From: Candidatus Flexicrinis proximus | GTDB lineage: Bacteria > Chloroflexota > Anaerolineae > Aggregatilineales > Phototrophicaceae | DNA: 64,000 nucleotides | NCBI GenBank assembly: GCA_016712885.1 | Contig: JADJQF010000033.1 | Coordinates: 1 to 64,000, forward strand | Direction of reading: 5' to 3' | In this document: one piece after another, positions 43,968-52,676 of the stretch | How the letters are laid out: each line of letters begins with the position of its first letter | Numbering within the stretch: the first letter of the stretch is position 1 | Notes under the pieces: model-generated | Databases searched by the model: none | Seen by the model: only the letters and a program-made list of their open reading frames with translations | What the model was told of the DNA's origin: nothing | Made by a program: the position numbers and the translations under genes

Positions 43968-46463
43968 TTACAGAAAGGGCATCACTTCGGCGATCGCCGC
44001 TTCGGGCGTCAGCGTCCTGCCGCGCGCGACGGCGGCGTCGATTTCCTCCGGTGTCAGTGCCGCGCGGCAGGCGGCCAATGTCTCCTCGAACAGCCGCAGG
44101 TCGGACGGAGCCATGTCGTCATTGTTCGGATTTGCCAGGTAGGGGCTCAAACATGCCGCGGCATGCTGATGTTCGCCAGCGCGAATCAGAGCTGCTCCTA
44201 CGAGAATCATCCACAAGCTGAAGCTTTGGCCGCCCTGCTGGTCGAGGTAAGGGATTCCCTCCCGGAGCCAGCGGCGCGCCTCGTCTGCTTTCCCCCACAG
44301 CAGCATGACTTTGCCCAGCAGCATAAATCCGTGGAGGACATGCGACTCAGGCCAGCCCGCGCTGTGCTGTATACCCGTGATCAAGCCCGCGTAGTGATAG
44401 GCGGTTTCCCAGTCTCCCCGTTCCAGCGCGACCTGGCACAGCCCGACGTGGGCACCTTCGACGTGCAGGTTGAAACCGATCAGCCGTGCGACTTTCAGGA
44501 CTTCCGTAAACATGCGCTCGGCTTCGTCGAGATCCCCGAGCATAATCGCATTCCAGCCGCCGCTATTCAAGGGATGGCACAGTATGAAATAATTCTCGGC
44601 TCGGGCGCACAGGCGAATCGCCTCGGCGAAATAAGCTTTGGCGGCGTCTCGCTGGCCCAGGGTGGCGGCCCGATTGCCGAGGTTCAGTACGGCAATCGCG
44701 GCCGTACTGTCTTCGCCGGATGCTTCTGCAAGCCGGCGGCCTTCCATCCAGAAATATTCACTGTTTTCGTGCTGACCCAGGTCGCCGAGCGCGATGGCAT
44801 AGCGGACGGTCGCCAGCGCCAGCGGACCCTGCGCGCCCAGGCGTCCCAGCATCTCCATACTGCGTCTGGCCACGTCAGCCATCTGATGAGGTAGGTCGAA
44901 GCGCATGTAATACACCGTCTGCCCGATCAGCAGCTTGCCCAGAGTCACGCTGTCGTCTGGTTCGAGCCGGTCAGCCGCAGCTTGAAACGTGTCGAGCAGT
45001 TCCCTTAATAGACTGCGCCGATCGTAGTACCAGGTCAGTTCGGTGAATGGGTCGATTTCCTCCGCGATTCCGCGTTCCACCGCCCGCGCAAGCGCCCGCC
45101 TGACGTTCTCGAAGTCGGAGTCGAGGATCGCAAAGGCTTCGAGCTGCCTCCCATGCATGATTGCCTCGCCCCATTTCGCCGTCAGCGACGCGTAATAGTC
45201 CTGGTGGGCCTGCCGCGCGGCTTCGCCTTCACCTGACTTTTCGAGTTCCCCTTCGGCGTATTGGCGCAGCAGTTCGTGAATGTCGTAACGCCCGGTCTGC
45301 GGGCTGCGCCACAGCAGCGCCCTGTCTACCAGGGACGCCAGCGTCGCCACGCTCGCGCCGGTCACCGCCTGCGCCGCCTCGCGCGTGCAGCCGCCGCGGA
45401 ACACCGATAGCCAGCGGAAGGCGCGCCGCGTGTCCTCGTCCAGCCGCGCCCAGGCCGCCTCAAACACCGCCCGCACGCTGCGCTGCCGCTCCGGCACATC
45501 ACGCATCGAGGTCTTGAGGAAGTCGGCGCTCCGGCTGATCTCATCGGCGATTTCGCGTACCGACAGCATCCCCGCCCACGCCGCCGCCAGCTCGATCGCC
45601 AGCGGCATGCCCTGCGCAACACGACAAATTCGAGCGACGCTTTCCGTATCGTCTGCCGCGAAATGCGGGTTTGCCCGAAGTGCGCTCTCGATGAACAGTT
45701 CGACTGCGCCGTAACGCAGCGAATCATCGGCGCCCGCGTCGGGATACCGCAACCCCACCAACGCATAAACCACCTCGCCGGTCAGGTTGAGTCTTTCACG
45801 CGATGTGACCAGCATTTTTACCTGCGGCGCGGCCGCCAGCACTTCAGAAACAAGCGGCGCGGCATCCAGGAGATGCTCGAAGTTATCCAGAAGCAGCAGC
45901 AGATGTTTGCGGCGCAGGAAATCGGCGATCTGCTGTTCCTGCGCGCGTCCATCCGGCATAAATTGAAAGCCGAGCGCGTCGGCAACTGCCGAGATAACCT
46001 GACTGGAGTCGCTCAATCCCGCCAGCGCCGCGAAATACACGCCATCGGCATACTGTCCCTGCACCGATTCCGCGGCCTCCAGTGCCAGCCGTGTCTTGCC
46101 CATGCCTCCCGGCGCGAGGACGGTCACCAGCCGCGTGTGCGGATGCGAAAGCAGCCGGCGCAGGTCGTCCAGTTCTTCGCTGCGGCCGATAAACGGTGTT
46201 ACCGCGGCGGGAAGGTTGTGTTTCGGCTCGGTTTTGGGCGCGTCGGGTGCATCCAGCAGACCGAACTCCGCCGCGCGCTGTAACGCCTCCTTGCGGTTTT
46301 CGACGCCGAGTTTGCGGAAGATTTGCCGGTTAAACCACTTGACGGTCGAGCGCGCGACGAACAACCGTTCGCCGATCTCGCGGTCGGACAGCCCCTGCGC
46401 GATCAGCGCCAGGACTTCACGCTCGCGTGCGGTCAGAGGTTCATATAGGACTCGCTGCGCCAT
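43968..46463 (-). CDS. LuxR-type regulator with AAA ATPase and TPR (N-terminal HTH)
   Basis: 831 residues. The N-terminal LuxR/FixJ helix-turn-helix (residues 8-70: LTAREREVLALIAQGLSDREIGERLFVARSTVKWFNRQIFRKL) is followed by a STAND/NB-ARC-like ATPase: Walker A APGGMGKTRLALE near 118, Walker B LLLLLDNFEHLL near 194, and the LVTSRERLNLTGE sensor region. The C-terminal half (about 440-800) is TPR-like. Large LuxR (MalT/LAL type) regulators usually carry the HTH at the C-terminus; here it is at the front, as in a known group of Chloroflexota and Actinobacteria predictors. It probably senses a ligand through the TPR part and activates transcription after ATP binding. Target unknown. Confidence 0.88.
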   Translation of the reverse strand: MAQRVLYEPLTAREREVLALIAQGLSDREIGERLFVARSTVKWFNRQIFRKLGVENRKEALQRAAEFGLLDAPDAPKTEPKHNLPAAVTPFIGRSEELDDLRRLLSHPHTRLVTVLAPGGMGKTRLALEAAESVQGQYADGVYFAALAGLSDSSQVISAVADALGFQFMPDGRAQEQQIADFLRRKHLLLLLDNFEHLLDAAPLVSEVLAAAPQVKMLVTSRERLNLTGEVVYALVGLRYPDAGADDSLRYGAVELFIESALRANPHFAADDTESVARICRVAQGMPLAIELAAAWAGMLSVREIADEISRSADFLKTSMRDVPERQRSVRAVFEAAWARLDEDTRRAFRWLSVFRGGCTREAAQAVTGASVATLASLVDRALLWRSPQTGRYDIHELLRQYAEGELEKSGEGEAARQAHQDYYASLTAKWGEAIMHGRQLEAFAILDSDFENVRRALARAVERGIAEEIDPFTELTWYYDRRSLLRELLDTFQAAADRLEPDDSVTLGKLLIGQTVYYMRFDLPHQMADVARRSMEMLGRLGAQGPLALATVRYAIALGDLGQHENSEYFWMEGRRLAEASGEDSTAAIAVLNLGNRAATLGQRDAAKAYFAEAIRLCARAENYFILCHPLNSGGWNAIMLGDLDEAERMFTEVLKVARLIGFNLHVEGAHVGLCQVALERGDWETAYHYAGLITGIQHSAGWPESHVLHGFMLLGKVMLLWGKADEARRWLREGIPYLDQQGGQSFSLWMILVGAALIRAGEHQHAAACLSPYLANPNNDDMAPSDLRLFEETLAACRAALTPEEIDAAVARGRTLTPEAAIAEVMPFL

Positions 46464-46620
46464 AGTTACGTCTGCCCAAGCGTAATCCTGTTAGGTAATG
46501 AAAGTGTACAACTTTAGACGGCTGTGCTCCAAAACCTGCAGCGTACCGCCCGTTATGACTCGGAATCCGCGACAGTGCGATACAATTTCACGATCCGCAG
46601 CATAACGCTGGAGGACTTTC

Positions 46621-47049
46621 GTGTTGACTCGCTATTTCGCCTTATTGCTTGGAATTGCGTTTGTTCTGGCCGGGGTGGGCGGGTTCGTCCCCGGCGTGAC
46701 CCAACCCGTCCCGTCCGATGCCCCCGTTCTGAGCATCGGGACGAGTTACGGCCTCCTGCTGGGTCTGTTCCCGATCAACCTCGTCCATAACCTGATCCAT
46801 TTCGGCTTCGGGGTCTGGGGGCTGGCCGCCTACCGCACAGAAGCCGAATCACGGACGTTCGCGCGCGGCATGGCGATGATCCTGACGGTCTTCACGCTGA
46901 TGGGTCTGCTGCCGGCCTTAAGTACGGCCTTTGGGCTGCTGCCGCTGTTTGGGCATGATATCTGGCTGCACGGGCTGGAGGCGGTCATCGCGGTCTACCT
47001 CGGCTGGTTCTATGTCCCTGCGGTCCGTGTGGCAAAGGCGGCGCGATGA
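46621..47049 (+). CDS. DUF4383 membrane protein
   Basis: 142 residues, GTG start at 46621 with GGAGG upstream. Four hydrophobic segments; GIAFVLAGVGGFVPGVT and PINLVHNLIHFGFGVWGLAAYR are the usual DUF4383 marks. Function unknown, in the cytoplasmic membrane. Its stop overlaps the start of the next membrane-protein gene by 4 bp (ATGA), so the two form an operon, divergent from the LuxR-type regulator, which may control them. Confidence 0.8.
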   Translation: MLTRYFALLLGIAFVLAGVGGFVPGVTQPVPSDAPVLSIGTSYGLLLGLFPINLVHNLIHFGFGVWGLAAYRTEAESRTFARGMAMILTVFTLMGLLPALSTAFGLLPLFGHDIWLHGLEAVIAVYLGWFYVPAVRVAKAAR

Positions 47050-47849
47050 ACTCTGACAATTTTCCGATCTCCCGGCTGCTGCGTAGTGTCACCGCCGTCG
47101 AATGCCTTGTCCTGCTGATTTCGGGCGGCGGCCTGTTCTTCCTGCCGGACGTCCTCGGCCCCGGGTGGCCGTGGCCGCTGACGCCGTTCAATACGCGCTT
47201 CCTGGGCGCGGCGTACCTCGGCTCACTGGTCAGCACCCTGGTGCTGGTCTGGCGTCCGTACTGGTCGCCGGCGCGGGTGGTCGTGCCGATGATTTCCCTG
47301 TTCACGCTGGTGGTTTTGGGCGTCTCGCTGACTAATCTCGCCAGATTTACCCAGAATGGGCTTTCCACGATCGGGTGGTTCGTTCTCTATATCGGTATAC
47401 CGGCCAACGCGCTCTATCACTTGTGGCTCTACCGCGCACAGCCTGCTGTGTCGGGCATTGGACAGCCTCGTCCGCTCAGGTTCCTGCTCACGGTGCAGGT
47501 CGCGCTGTTGGGTGTTTACGGCGCCCTGCTGCTGGTTGCTCCGGCCTTCGCCAGCGGGTTCTGGCCGTGGACAATCGACGATTTCCACGCCCGCATGTAC
47601 AGCGCCGGCTTCCTGACTCCCGCGCTCGGCGCGCTGCTCCTGCTGCGCTCCGGCACGGCACTGGAGTTCCGCGCCCTCGGCCTGACGCAAGCCATCGCCG
47701 GCAGTTTCGCGCTGGGTGGGCTGCTCATCGTCAATTCGGCCGTGCAGCGTGTCGACTGGACACTGCCCGGAACATGGGCCTGGATCGCGCTGTTCCTCTA
47801 TATCGCCGCCAGCGGCGCAGCCATGCTCGGCTACGCGCGTTCGCCCTGA
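47046..47849 (+). CDS. Polytopic membrane protein, unknown
   Basis: 267 residues with about eight TM helices arranged as two similar halves of four (each begins with a hydrophobic helix followed by G-F-W/LPDxxGPGWPWPLTPFNTR or FASGFWPWTIDDFHARMYSAGF). The repeated WPW..T.F..R..(G/S)A motif in both halves suggests an internal duplication. No known transporter signature. Translationally coupled to the DUF4383 gene. Its end overlaps the end of the convergent FGGY kinase gene by 19 bp. Confidence 0.7.
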   Translation: MNSDNFPISRLLRSVTAVECLVLLISGGGLFFLPDVLGPGWPWPLTPFNTRFLGAAYLGSLVSTLVLVWRPYWSPARVVVPMISLFTLVVLGVSLTNLARFTQNGLSTIGWFVLYIGIPANALYHLWLYRAQPAVSGIGQPRPLRFLLTVQVALLGVYGALLLVAPAFASGFWPWTIDDFHARMYSAGFLTPALGALLLLRSGTALEFRALGLTQAIAGSFALGGLLIVNSAVQRVDWTLPGTWAWIALFLYIAASGAAMLGYARSP

Positions 47850-49270
47850 AACCGCGCCAGCAGGGCTGATTGTCTTTCCATCGCCGCCGCGTAAACCGCT
47901 GTCCGCGACGGGTCAGGCGTATAGGTTGCCGCCAACTCCGCTTGGTGAGCCTCGCCGGTCTGGAACAGCACGGCACCGCGCAGCGAGGCTTCAGCCGCCC
48001 GCGCGGTCTGGATCGGCTGGCCGAGGACATCCGCGAGGATCTGCATCAGCGCCGGCGAACTGCTCACGGCACCCCCGCTGGCCGTGATCGTAAACGTGTC
48101 CGGCAGCAGCGGCCTCAACCGCTCCAGGATCCGCGCATAGCCGAAGGCGACCGATTCCAGCCCGGCGCGCAGCACGTCGAGCGGTCTCGTCGCGGCGGTC
48201 ATGCCGACCAGCGCCGCCGGGATGCGTTCATCCCAGTGTGGTGAGCGCTCCGGCGTCAGGTACGGCAACACTGTCAGGCCGTGGCTGTCGGGCTCCATCT
48301 GGCCGAGTTCCGTCTGAAGCAGTTCCGGCGAGTCCAGCCTGAGGGTTTGCGTCAGCCAGTAATACACGCTGCCAACATTGCTCAACGCCCCGCCCACCAG
48401 CGAGCGCTGCCGGTCGACCCGGTAGCAGAACAGCCCGTCAGGCACGCTCTCCGGTGCTCCATCGACGATGACGCGCATCGCGCCGCTGGTGCCAAGCGCC
48501 AGCGCGACCTGCCAGGGGTGGCGGCAGCCCGCGCCGACGTTGGAAGCGATGCCGTCGCCGATCGGCAGCCGCCACTCGGCCCCGTGCAGCGCGGACCAGC
48601 GCCCGGCATACGCGCCGGATAGGCCCGACAGCGCCCCGGCTGTAATTTCCGGCAGCGACTCGCGCGGCAGTTCGAGCGCGTCGAGGGTGGCGCTGTCCCA
48701 CGTCAGCGTCCGCCGGTCGAGCAGGCCCGTCCACGAGGCATCGCTGATGCTGACCGCGTGACCGCCGAAAATGCGCTGGATCAGCAGGCCGCCCAGTGTG
48801 TACCAGCGGCGCACGCGGCCGAAGACCTCCGGCGCGCTTCGCTTGAGCCACAGCAGCCGCAGCGGCCAGTAACTGGGATGAAGGGTGCAGCCGGTGCGTT
48901 GATGATAGGCCTCACCATCCAGCCGTGACGCGAGCGCCGGCCTCAGGTCGCTCCCGCGGGCGTCCGACCATGTGTAAAGCGGCGTGACCGGCTCGTCTTG
49001 CGCCCCCAGACCCACCAGGCTCGTCACGAAAGTGTCGATCGCCACCAGGACGATATGGACATCGCCGGCCTTCGCCAGCGCCTGGTCGATGCACTCGAAC
49101 ACCAGCCCGCACACGCGGTCAGGGTCAAGCGTCGCGCCGCCATCCGGCGTCCTCTCGAACTGATAGGCGATCTGCGTATAGCTGCCGCGCGCCTCGCCGC
49201 CGTACCGGTCGCTGACGACCGCCCGCACGCTCGACGAGCCGACATCGACCGCTAAAATCGACCCGTTCAC
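47831..49270 (-). CDS. FGGY-family carbohydrate kinase
   Basis: 479 residues, GTG start at 49270. It phosphorylates a sugar or polyol with ATP; gluconate or xylulose kinases are the nearest by general appearance. Seen: ILAVDVGSSSVRAVV (phosphate-1 loop) at the N-terminus, LYTWSDARG near 110 (substrate region), VALALGTSGAMRVIVDG near 262 (phosphate-2), VGGALSNVGSV near 300, and FTITASGGAVSSSPALMQILADVLGQPIQ near 405 (adenosine motif). The start overlaps the stop of the upstream alpha/beta hydrolase (GTGA), so both are made from one transcript. The substrate cannot be fixed from sequence alone. Confidence 0.88.
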   Translation of the reverse strand: MNGSILAVDVGSSSVRAVVSDRYGGEARGSYTQIAYQFERTPDGGATLDPDRVCGLVFECIDQALAKAGDVHIVLVAIDTFVTSLVGLGAQDEPVTPLYTWSDARGSDLRPALASRLDGEAYHQRTGCTLHPSYWPLRLLWLKRSAPEVFGRVRRWYTLGGLLIQRIFGGHAVSISDASWTGLLDRRTLTWDSATLDALELPRESLPEITAGALSGLSGAYAGRWSALHGAEWRLPIGDGIASNVGAGCRHPWQVALALGTSGAMRVIVDGAPESVPDGLFCYRVDRQRSLVGGALSNVGSVYYWLTQTLRLDSPELLQTELGQMEPDSHGLTVLPYLTPERSPHWDERIPAALVGMTAATRPLDVLRAGLESVAFGYARILERLRPLLPDTFTITASGGAVSSSPALMQILADVLGQPIQTARAAEASLRGAVLFQTGEAHQAELAATYTPDPSRTAVYAAAMERQSALLARFQGERA

Positions 49271-50208
49271 GACAGCGACACGACCGCGTCCACCAGCACC
49301 TCTGGCGCTTCCCAGTTCAGGACATGCCCCTTGCCTTCGACCCACACGTTGCGCGCATTCGGGATCGACTTGCCCAGCACTTCCGAATGCCACTTCGGCG
49401 TCGTCTTGTCATTGCTGCCGCAGATCACCACCACTGGCAGGCTGATTTCTCCCAGCCGTGGTGTGAAATCCTCGGCGACCATCGCCTGCAAGATCGGGAT
49501 CAGCGGCGGCGTGTTCTGCGCCAGCATCACATCGAGCGTCGTGCGGATCAGCGCAGGGGTCGGGTGGTCGCCCATCAGCGAGGTGGCGAACATCGTGCCG
49601 TACACCGGGGACTGCATGACGCGCTTGATAATGCCGTACTTGATCAGCGGGATTTGCACACGGTTCTGCGGCGCGTCTTTGGTCACGTTCCCCACCAGCG
49701 CGGCGAACAGAATCGCCCCTTTCAGGTGCTTCTTGGCGGCTTCCGGATGATTCAGGAGAAACGCCTGGGTCAGAAAGCCGCCCATCGAATGGCCGACCAG
49801 AATCCCGTCTTTCACGTCGAAGTGCGCCAGCACGGCTTCATAGTCAGAGGCCATCTGACGCGAGCCGATGCCATCGCTCCCGATCGTCGTTTTGCCGTGG
49901 CCGCGCTGGTCGAACGCGATCAGCCGGTAGCCTTTCGCCAGCAGCATCTTCCAGACGACATTCCATTCCTGCAGCGTAAACATGAATCCGTGGGCAAAAA
50001 CGACGGTTGGACCGCTGCCGGCTGAAACCGCTCGGATACGCGTGCCATCCGACGCCGTGATAAAGACCTCGTCGCCCTGCGGCTCGGCGCGCAGTTCCGG
50101 CAGCGCATAAGTATCGGGCAGGCCGTTTACTTTTTCGGCCAGCGAACGGACGTAAAAATGAACCAATACGGTAACAACAACCAGGACGGCAATACCCCAC
50201 AACAGCAT
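49267..50208 (-). CDS. Alpha/beta hydrolase with N-terminal membrane anchor
   Basis: 313 residues, ATG at 50208. One N-terminal hydrophobic helix (LLWGIAVLVVVTVLVHFYV) anchors an alpha/beta-hydrolase domain: oxyanion region VVFAHGFMFTLQEW near 70, nucleophile elbow VGHSMGGFLTQ (Ser near 140), acid in VVICGSNDKTTP near 265, and His in VEGKGHVLNWEAP near 297. All catalytic residues are in place. Substrate unknown; the fold covers esterases, lipases and haloperoxidases. It is the first gene of an operon with the FGGY kinase and divergent from the DUF4332 gene at 50381. Confidence 0.88.
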   Translation of the reverse strand: MLLWGIAVLVVVTVLVHFYVRSLAEKVNGLPDTYALPELRAEPQGDEVFITASDGTRIRAVSAGSGPTVVFAHGFMFTLQEWNVVWKMLLAKGYRLIAFDQRGHGKTTIGSDGIGSRQMASDYEAVLAHFDVKDGILVGHSMGGFLTQAFLLNHPEAAKKHLKGAILFAALVGNVTKDAPQNRVQIPLIKYGIIKRVMQSPVYGTMFATSLMGDHPTPALIRTTLDVMLAQNTPPLIPILQAMVAEDFTPRLGEISLPVVVICGSNDKTTPKWHSEVLGKSIPNARNVWVEGKGHVLNWEAPEVLVDAVVSLS

Positions 50209-50380
50209 TGGACACCTGCCTTGGCTTGAGCTGCGGATGCACGGATTGTAACGTGCCGCGCGGCGCACCGGTAAAGCCCGGCCGTTTCAAGGTCCATTCG
50301 CGGCGCAGTCCGTTTGACTCGCCCGTCGGGGTGCGTCACAATACGCAGGCTGATACATCCCGACGTTTAGGGAGGGTTTC

Positions 50381-51250
50381 ATGTTTTTGAAAGATCGTTC
50401 GACCCGTACCGTGCTGGCGGCCTTGTCCGCGACTGCTGCCGCTATTCTGGGCGTCAACCTGCTCGTCCGGCCTGAGGGACTGGCTGATAGCATGGGGCCG
50501 ACGTTCGCGCTTCTGCTGGGTATCGCCCTCGTCCTCTGGGCGTGGAACTGGCGCGAATCCTATCTTGAAGTCCATCCGAAGGCCGAAGACGAAGACCACG
50601 ACGCAGCGGATTCCGCACTGCCAATGGTCGCCGCGCCAGCACCTGCCGCCGTTGTCGCGTCTGCGCCTGTTGCGGCCGCGCCTGTTGCGCCGCCCCCTCA
50701 CGCCCCTGAGCCCGAGCCAGAGCCGGTCGTCGTCGCGGCCGCGCCTGTGGCGCCGCCCCCTCCCGCCCCTGAACCCGAGCCCGAGCCAGAGCCGGTCGTC
50801 GTCGCGTCTGCGCCTGTGGCGCCGCCCCCTCCCGCCCCTGAACCCGAACCGGTCATCGTCGCCGCTGAACCCGAGCCAGAGCCGGTCGTTGTTGCGGCCG
50901 CGCCTGCGGCGCCTCCCCCTCCCGCCCCTGAATCCGAACCGGTCGCTGCGTCTGCGCCTGCGTCTGTGGCGCCTCCGGCTGCGCCATCGCTCCCGGATGA
51001 CTTCACCAAAATCGAGGGCATCGGCAAGTATTACAACGATGCGCTGCACAAGATCGGCTACCAGTCCTTCGCGGCGCTCTCGGCTGAAAAACCCGATGCG
51101 ATCCTGGCAAAACTGCTGGCTGGAGGCTTCCGCCGTCACCCGACCATCCCGACCTGGCCGGAACAGGCAGCGTTCGCCGCCCGTGGCGATTGGGACGGCC
51201 TCAAGGCGCTGCAGGCCACCCTGGTGTCCGGGCGCAAGGCCGAGGACTAA
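50381..51250 (+). CDS. Membrane protein with Ala/Pro/Glu repeats and DUF4332-like HhH domain
   Basis: 289 residues, GGAGGG before the ATG. Two TM helices (about 10-28 and 40-57) lead into a long low-complexity stretch (75-205) of repeated APVAPPPPAPEPEPEPVVVA units. The C-terminal domain (210-289) reads PDDFTKIEGIGKYYNDALHKIGYQSFAAL, a helix-hairpin-helix pattern like DUF4332 and the 'KIEGIGPK' domains of DNA-binding proteins, followed by ARGDWDGLKALQATL. A DNA-binding-type HhH tethered to the membrane by a stiff arm is unusual; it may bind protein instead. The next gene (M42) starts 24 bp downstream. Confidence 0.72.
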   Translation: MFLKDRSTRTVLAALSATAAAILGVNLLVRPEGLADSMGPTFALLLGIALVLWAWNWRESYLEVHPKAEDEDHDAADSALPMVAAPAPAAVVASAPVAAAPVAPPPHAPEPEPEPVVVAAAPVAPPPPAPEPEPEPEPVVVASAPVAPPPPAPEPEPVIVAAEPEPEPVVVAAAPAAPPPPAPESEPVAASAPASVAPPAAPSLPDDFTKIEGIGKYYNDALHKIGYQSFAALSAEKPDAILAKLLAGGFRRHPTIPTWPEQAAFAARGDWDGLKALQATLVSGRKAED

Positions 51251-51273
51251 TCTTTACCCCTGAGGAAACTCTG

Positions 51274-52317
51274 ATGCCGCTCCGTATTGATACCCGCGCA
51301 GTCACCGATTTTCTGGTCGAACTGCTCAACATCCCCAGCCCGACCGGCTACCACCGCGAGGCCATCGACCTGTGTTCGCGGCGCTTTGGCGAGTTGGGGA
51401 TGCTCGACCTGTGGACGACGCGCAAAGGCGCGTTGATGGGCAGGCTGCGCGGCGGCGGTAATCCTCCGGTAGGGGTGACCGCCCATACCGACACGCTCGG
51501 GCTGATGGTGCGCGAGATCAAGCCTAACGGCCGCCTCTCGGTGATCAGGATCGGCGGGATGCTGCTGAACGGGTCGGAGAGCGAAAACGTCACCGTCCGC
51601 ACTCAGGATGACCGGCGCTACCGCGGGACCTTCGCGCTCACCAATACCAGCACCCATGTCAACGCCCTCGCCTCGACCACCGAACGCACTGAAAAGACCA
51701 TGGAAGTGCGGCTGGATGCCAAGGTCTTTTCGCGCGAGGACACCGAAGCGCTCGGGATTGGCGTGGGCGATTTCATCTTTCTCGACCCCCGCGTCGAAGT
51801 CACCGATACCGGCTTCATTAAAGCGCGTTTTCTGGACGATAAAGCCGGCGTCGCCTGTGTCTGGGGCGCGCTGACCGCCTTGCGCGAAGCCGGGTTGACC
51901 CCGCTGCAGGATGTCATCATCCAGATCGCCAACTACGAGGAAGTGGGCCACGGCGGCGCTTCGGGCTGGCCTGCCGACCTCGACGAGCTGCTCTCGGTCG
52001 ACATGGGGGCCATCGGCGAAGGCCAGAACGGGGACGAGTTCAGTGCCTCGATCTGTGCAAAGGACGCCGGCGGACCCTACCATTTCGATATGATGTCCAA
52101 ACTGCGGCGCCTTGCCGATGCGCACGGGATCGAGTACAAGGTCGACCTCTACCTGTACTACAGCTCCGACGGCACCGCCTACTGGCGGGCGGGCGGCGAT
52201 GCCAGGGTCGGTTTATGCGGCCCCGGCGTGGCGGCGTCCCACAGCTACGAGCGCACACATGTCGACTCGCTCACCCATACCACCCACCTGCTCGCGCGCT
52301 ACATGCTCGGCGAGTAA
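51274..52317 (+). CDS. M42 family metallopeptidase (intact copy)
   Basis: 347 residues, ATG at 51274 with TGAGGAAA upstream. M42 blocks and metal ligands: TAHTDTLGLMVREI (His and Asp), FLDDKAGVACVWGAL (bridging Asp), ANYEEVGHGG (catalytic Glu pair), LLSVDMGAIGEG (Asp), and SHSYERTHVDSLTHTTHLLARYM (last His). The family's AHMDE is AHTDT here, a change next to the ligands that is tolerated in this subgroup. Members are tetrahedral aminopeptidases or related enzymes that trim peptides. It is the only intact one of three M42 genes in the window and resembles the broken pair at 1-1937 only at family level. Confidence 0.9.
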   Translation: MPLRIDTRAVTDFLVELLNIPSPTGYHREAIDLCSRRFGELGMLDLWTTRKGALMGRLRGGGNPPVGVTAHTDTLGLMVREIKPNGRLSVIRIGGMLLNGSESENVTVRTQDDRRYRGTFALTNTSTHVNALASTTERTEKTMEVRLDAKVFSREDTEALGIGVGDFIFLDPRVEVTDTGFIKARFLDDKAGVACVWGALTALREAGLTPLQDVIIQIANYEEVGHGGASGWPADLDELLSVDMGAIGEGQNGDEFSASICAKDAGGPYHFDMMSKLRRLADAHGIEYKVDLYLYYSSDGTAYWRAGGDARVGLCGPGVAASHSYERTHVDSLTHTTHLLARYMLGE

Positions 52318-52676
52318 ACACAGGCACGCCGAACGACTGCCCGTTCCACCATAAGGCGCTGCGTTTCTAACGCAATCCAAACCGGACTCGTACCGTTTTC
52401 AGATTGATTTATAGCTCATACGTTCTATACTGGAGAAGTCTGGAATGTAGCACGCTGTCTAAACCACGTGTCGAGGTTCGACCAACAATGCACGCTTTGG
52501 CTGCGCTGGGAGTACTCGGCATCGCGCGTCTGTACCACGAACAAACACGGTGGGACGCCCATACATGGCGTCCTGACTAGTCATCCGCCCGAGAGCCGGC
52601 AGTTCTCACAGCGCAGCTGCCAATGACTGAAGACCGATAACTGGTAACTGGCAACTGAAAACTGGCGGCTGATAGC
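52318..52676. other. Intergenic region with hairpin and AACTGGC heptads
   Basis: No supported gene; a 30-codon ORF at 52488-52580 has no ribosome site or homology clue. A 7-bp hairpin, GGACGCC / GGCGTCC, lies at 52553-52573. At 52609-52672 there is a period-7 run (AACTGGT, AACTGGC, AACTGAA, AACTGGC, GGCTGAT) just before the convergent S9 peptidase stop. Confidence 0.5.

Noticed and set aside
52488..52580. 30-codon open frame in the intergenic gap
   Set aside because: No ribosome site, no conservation clue, contains a hairpin.
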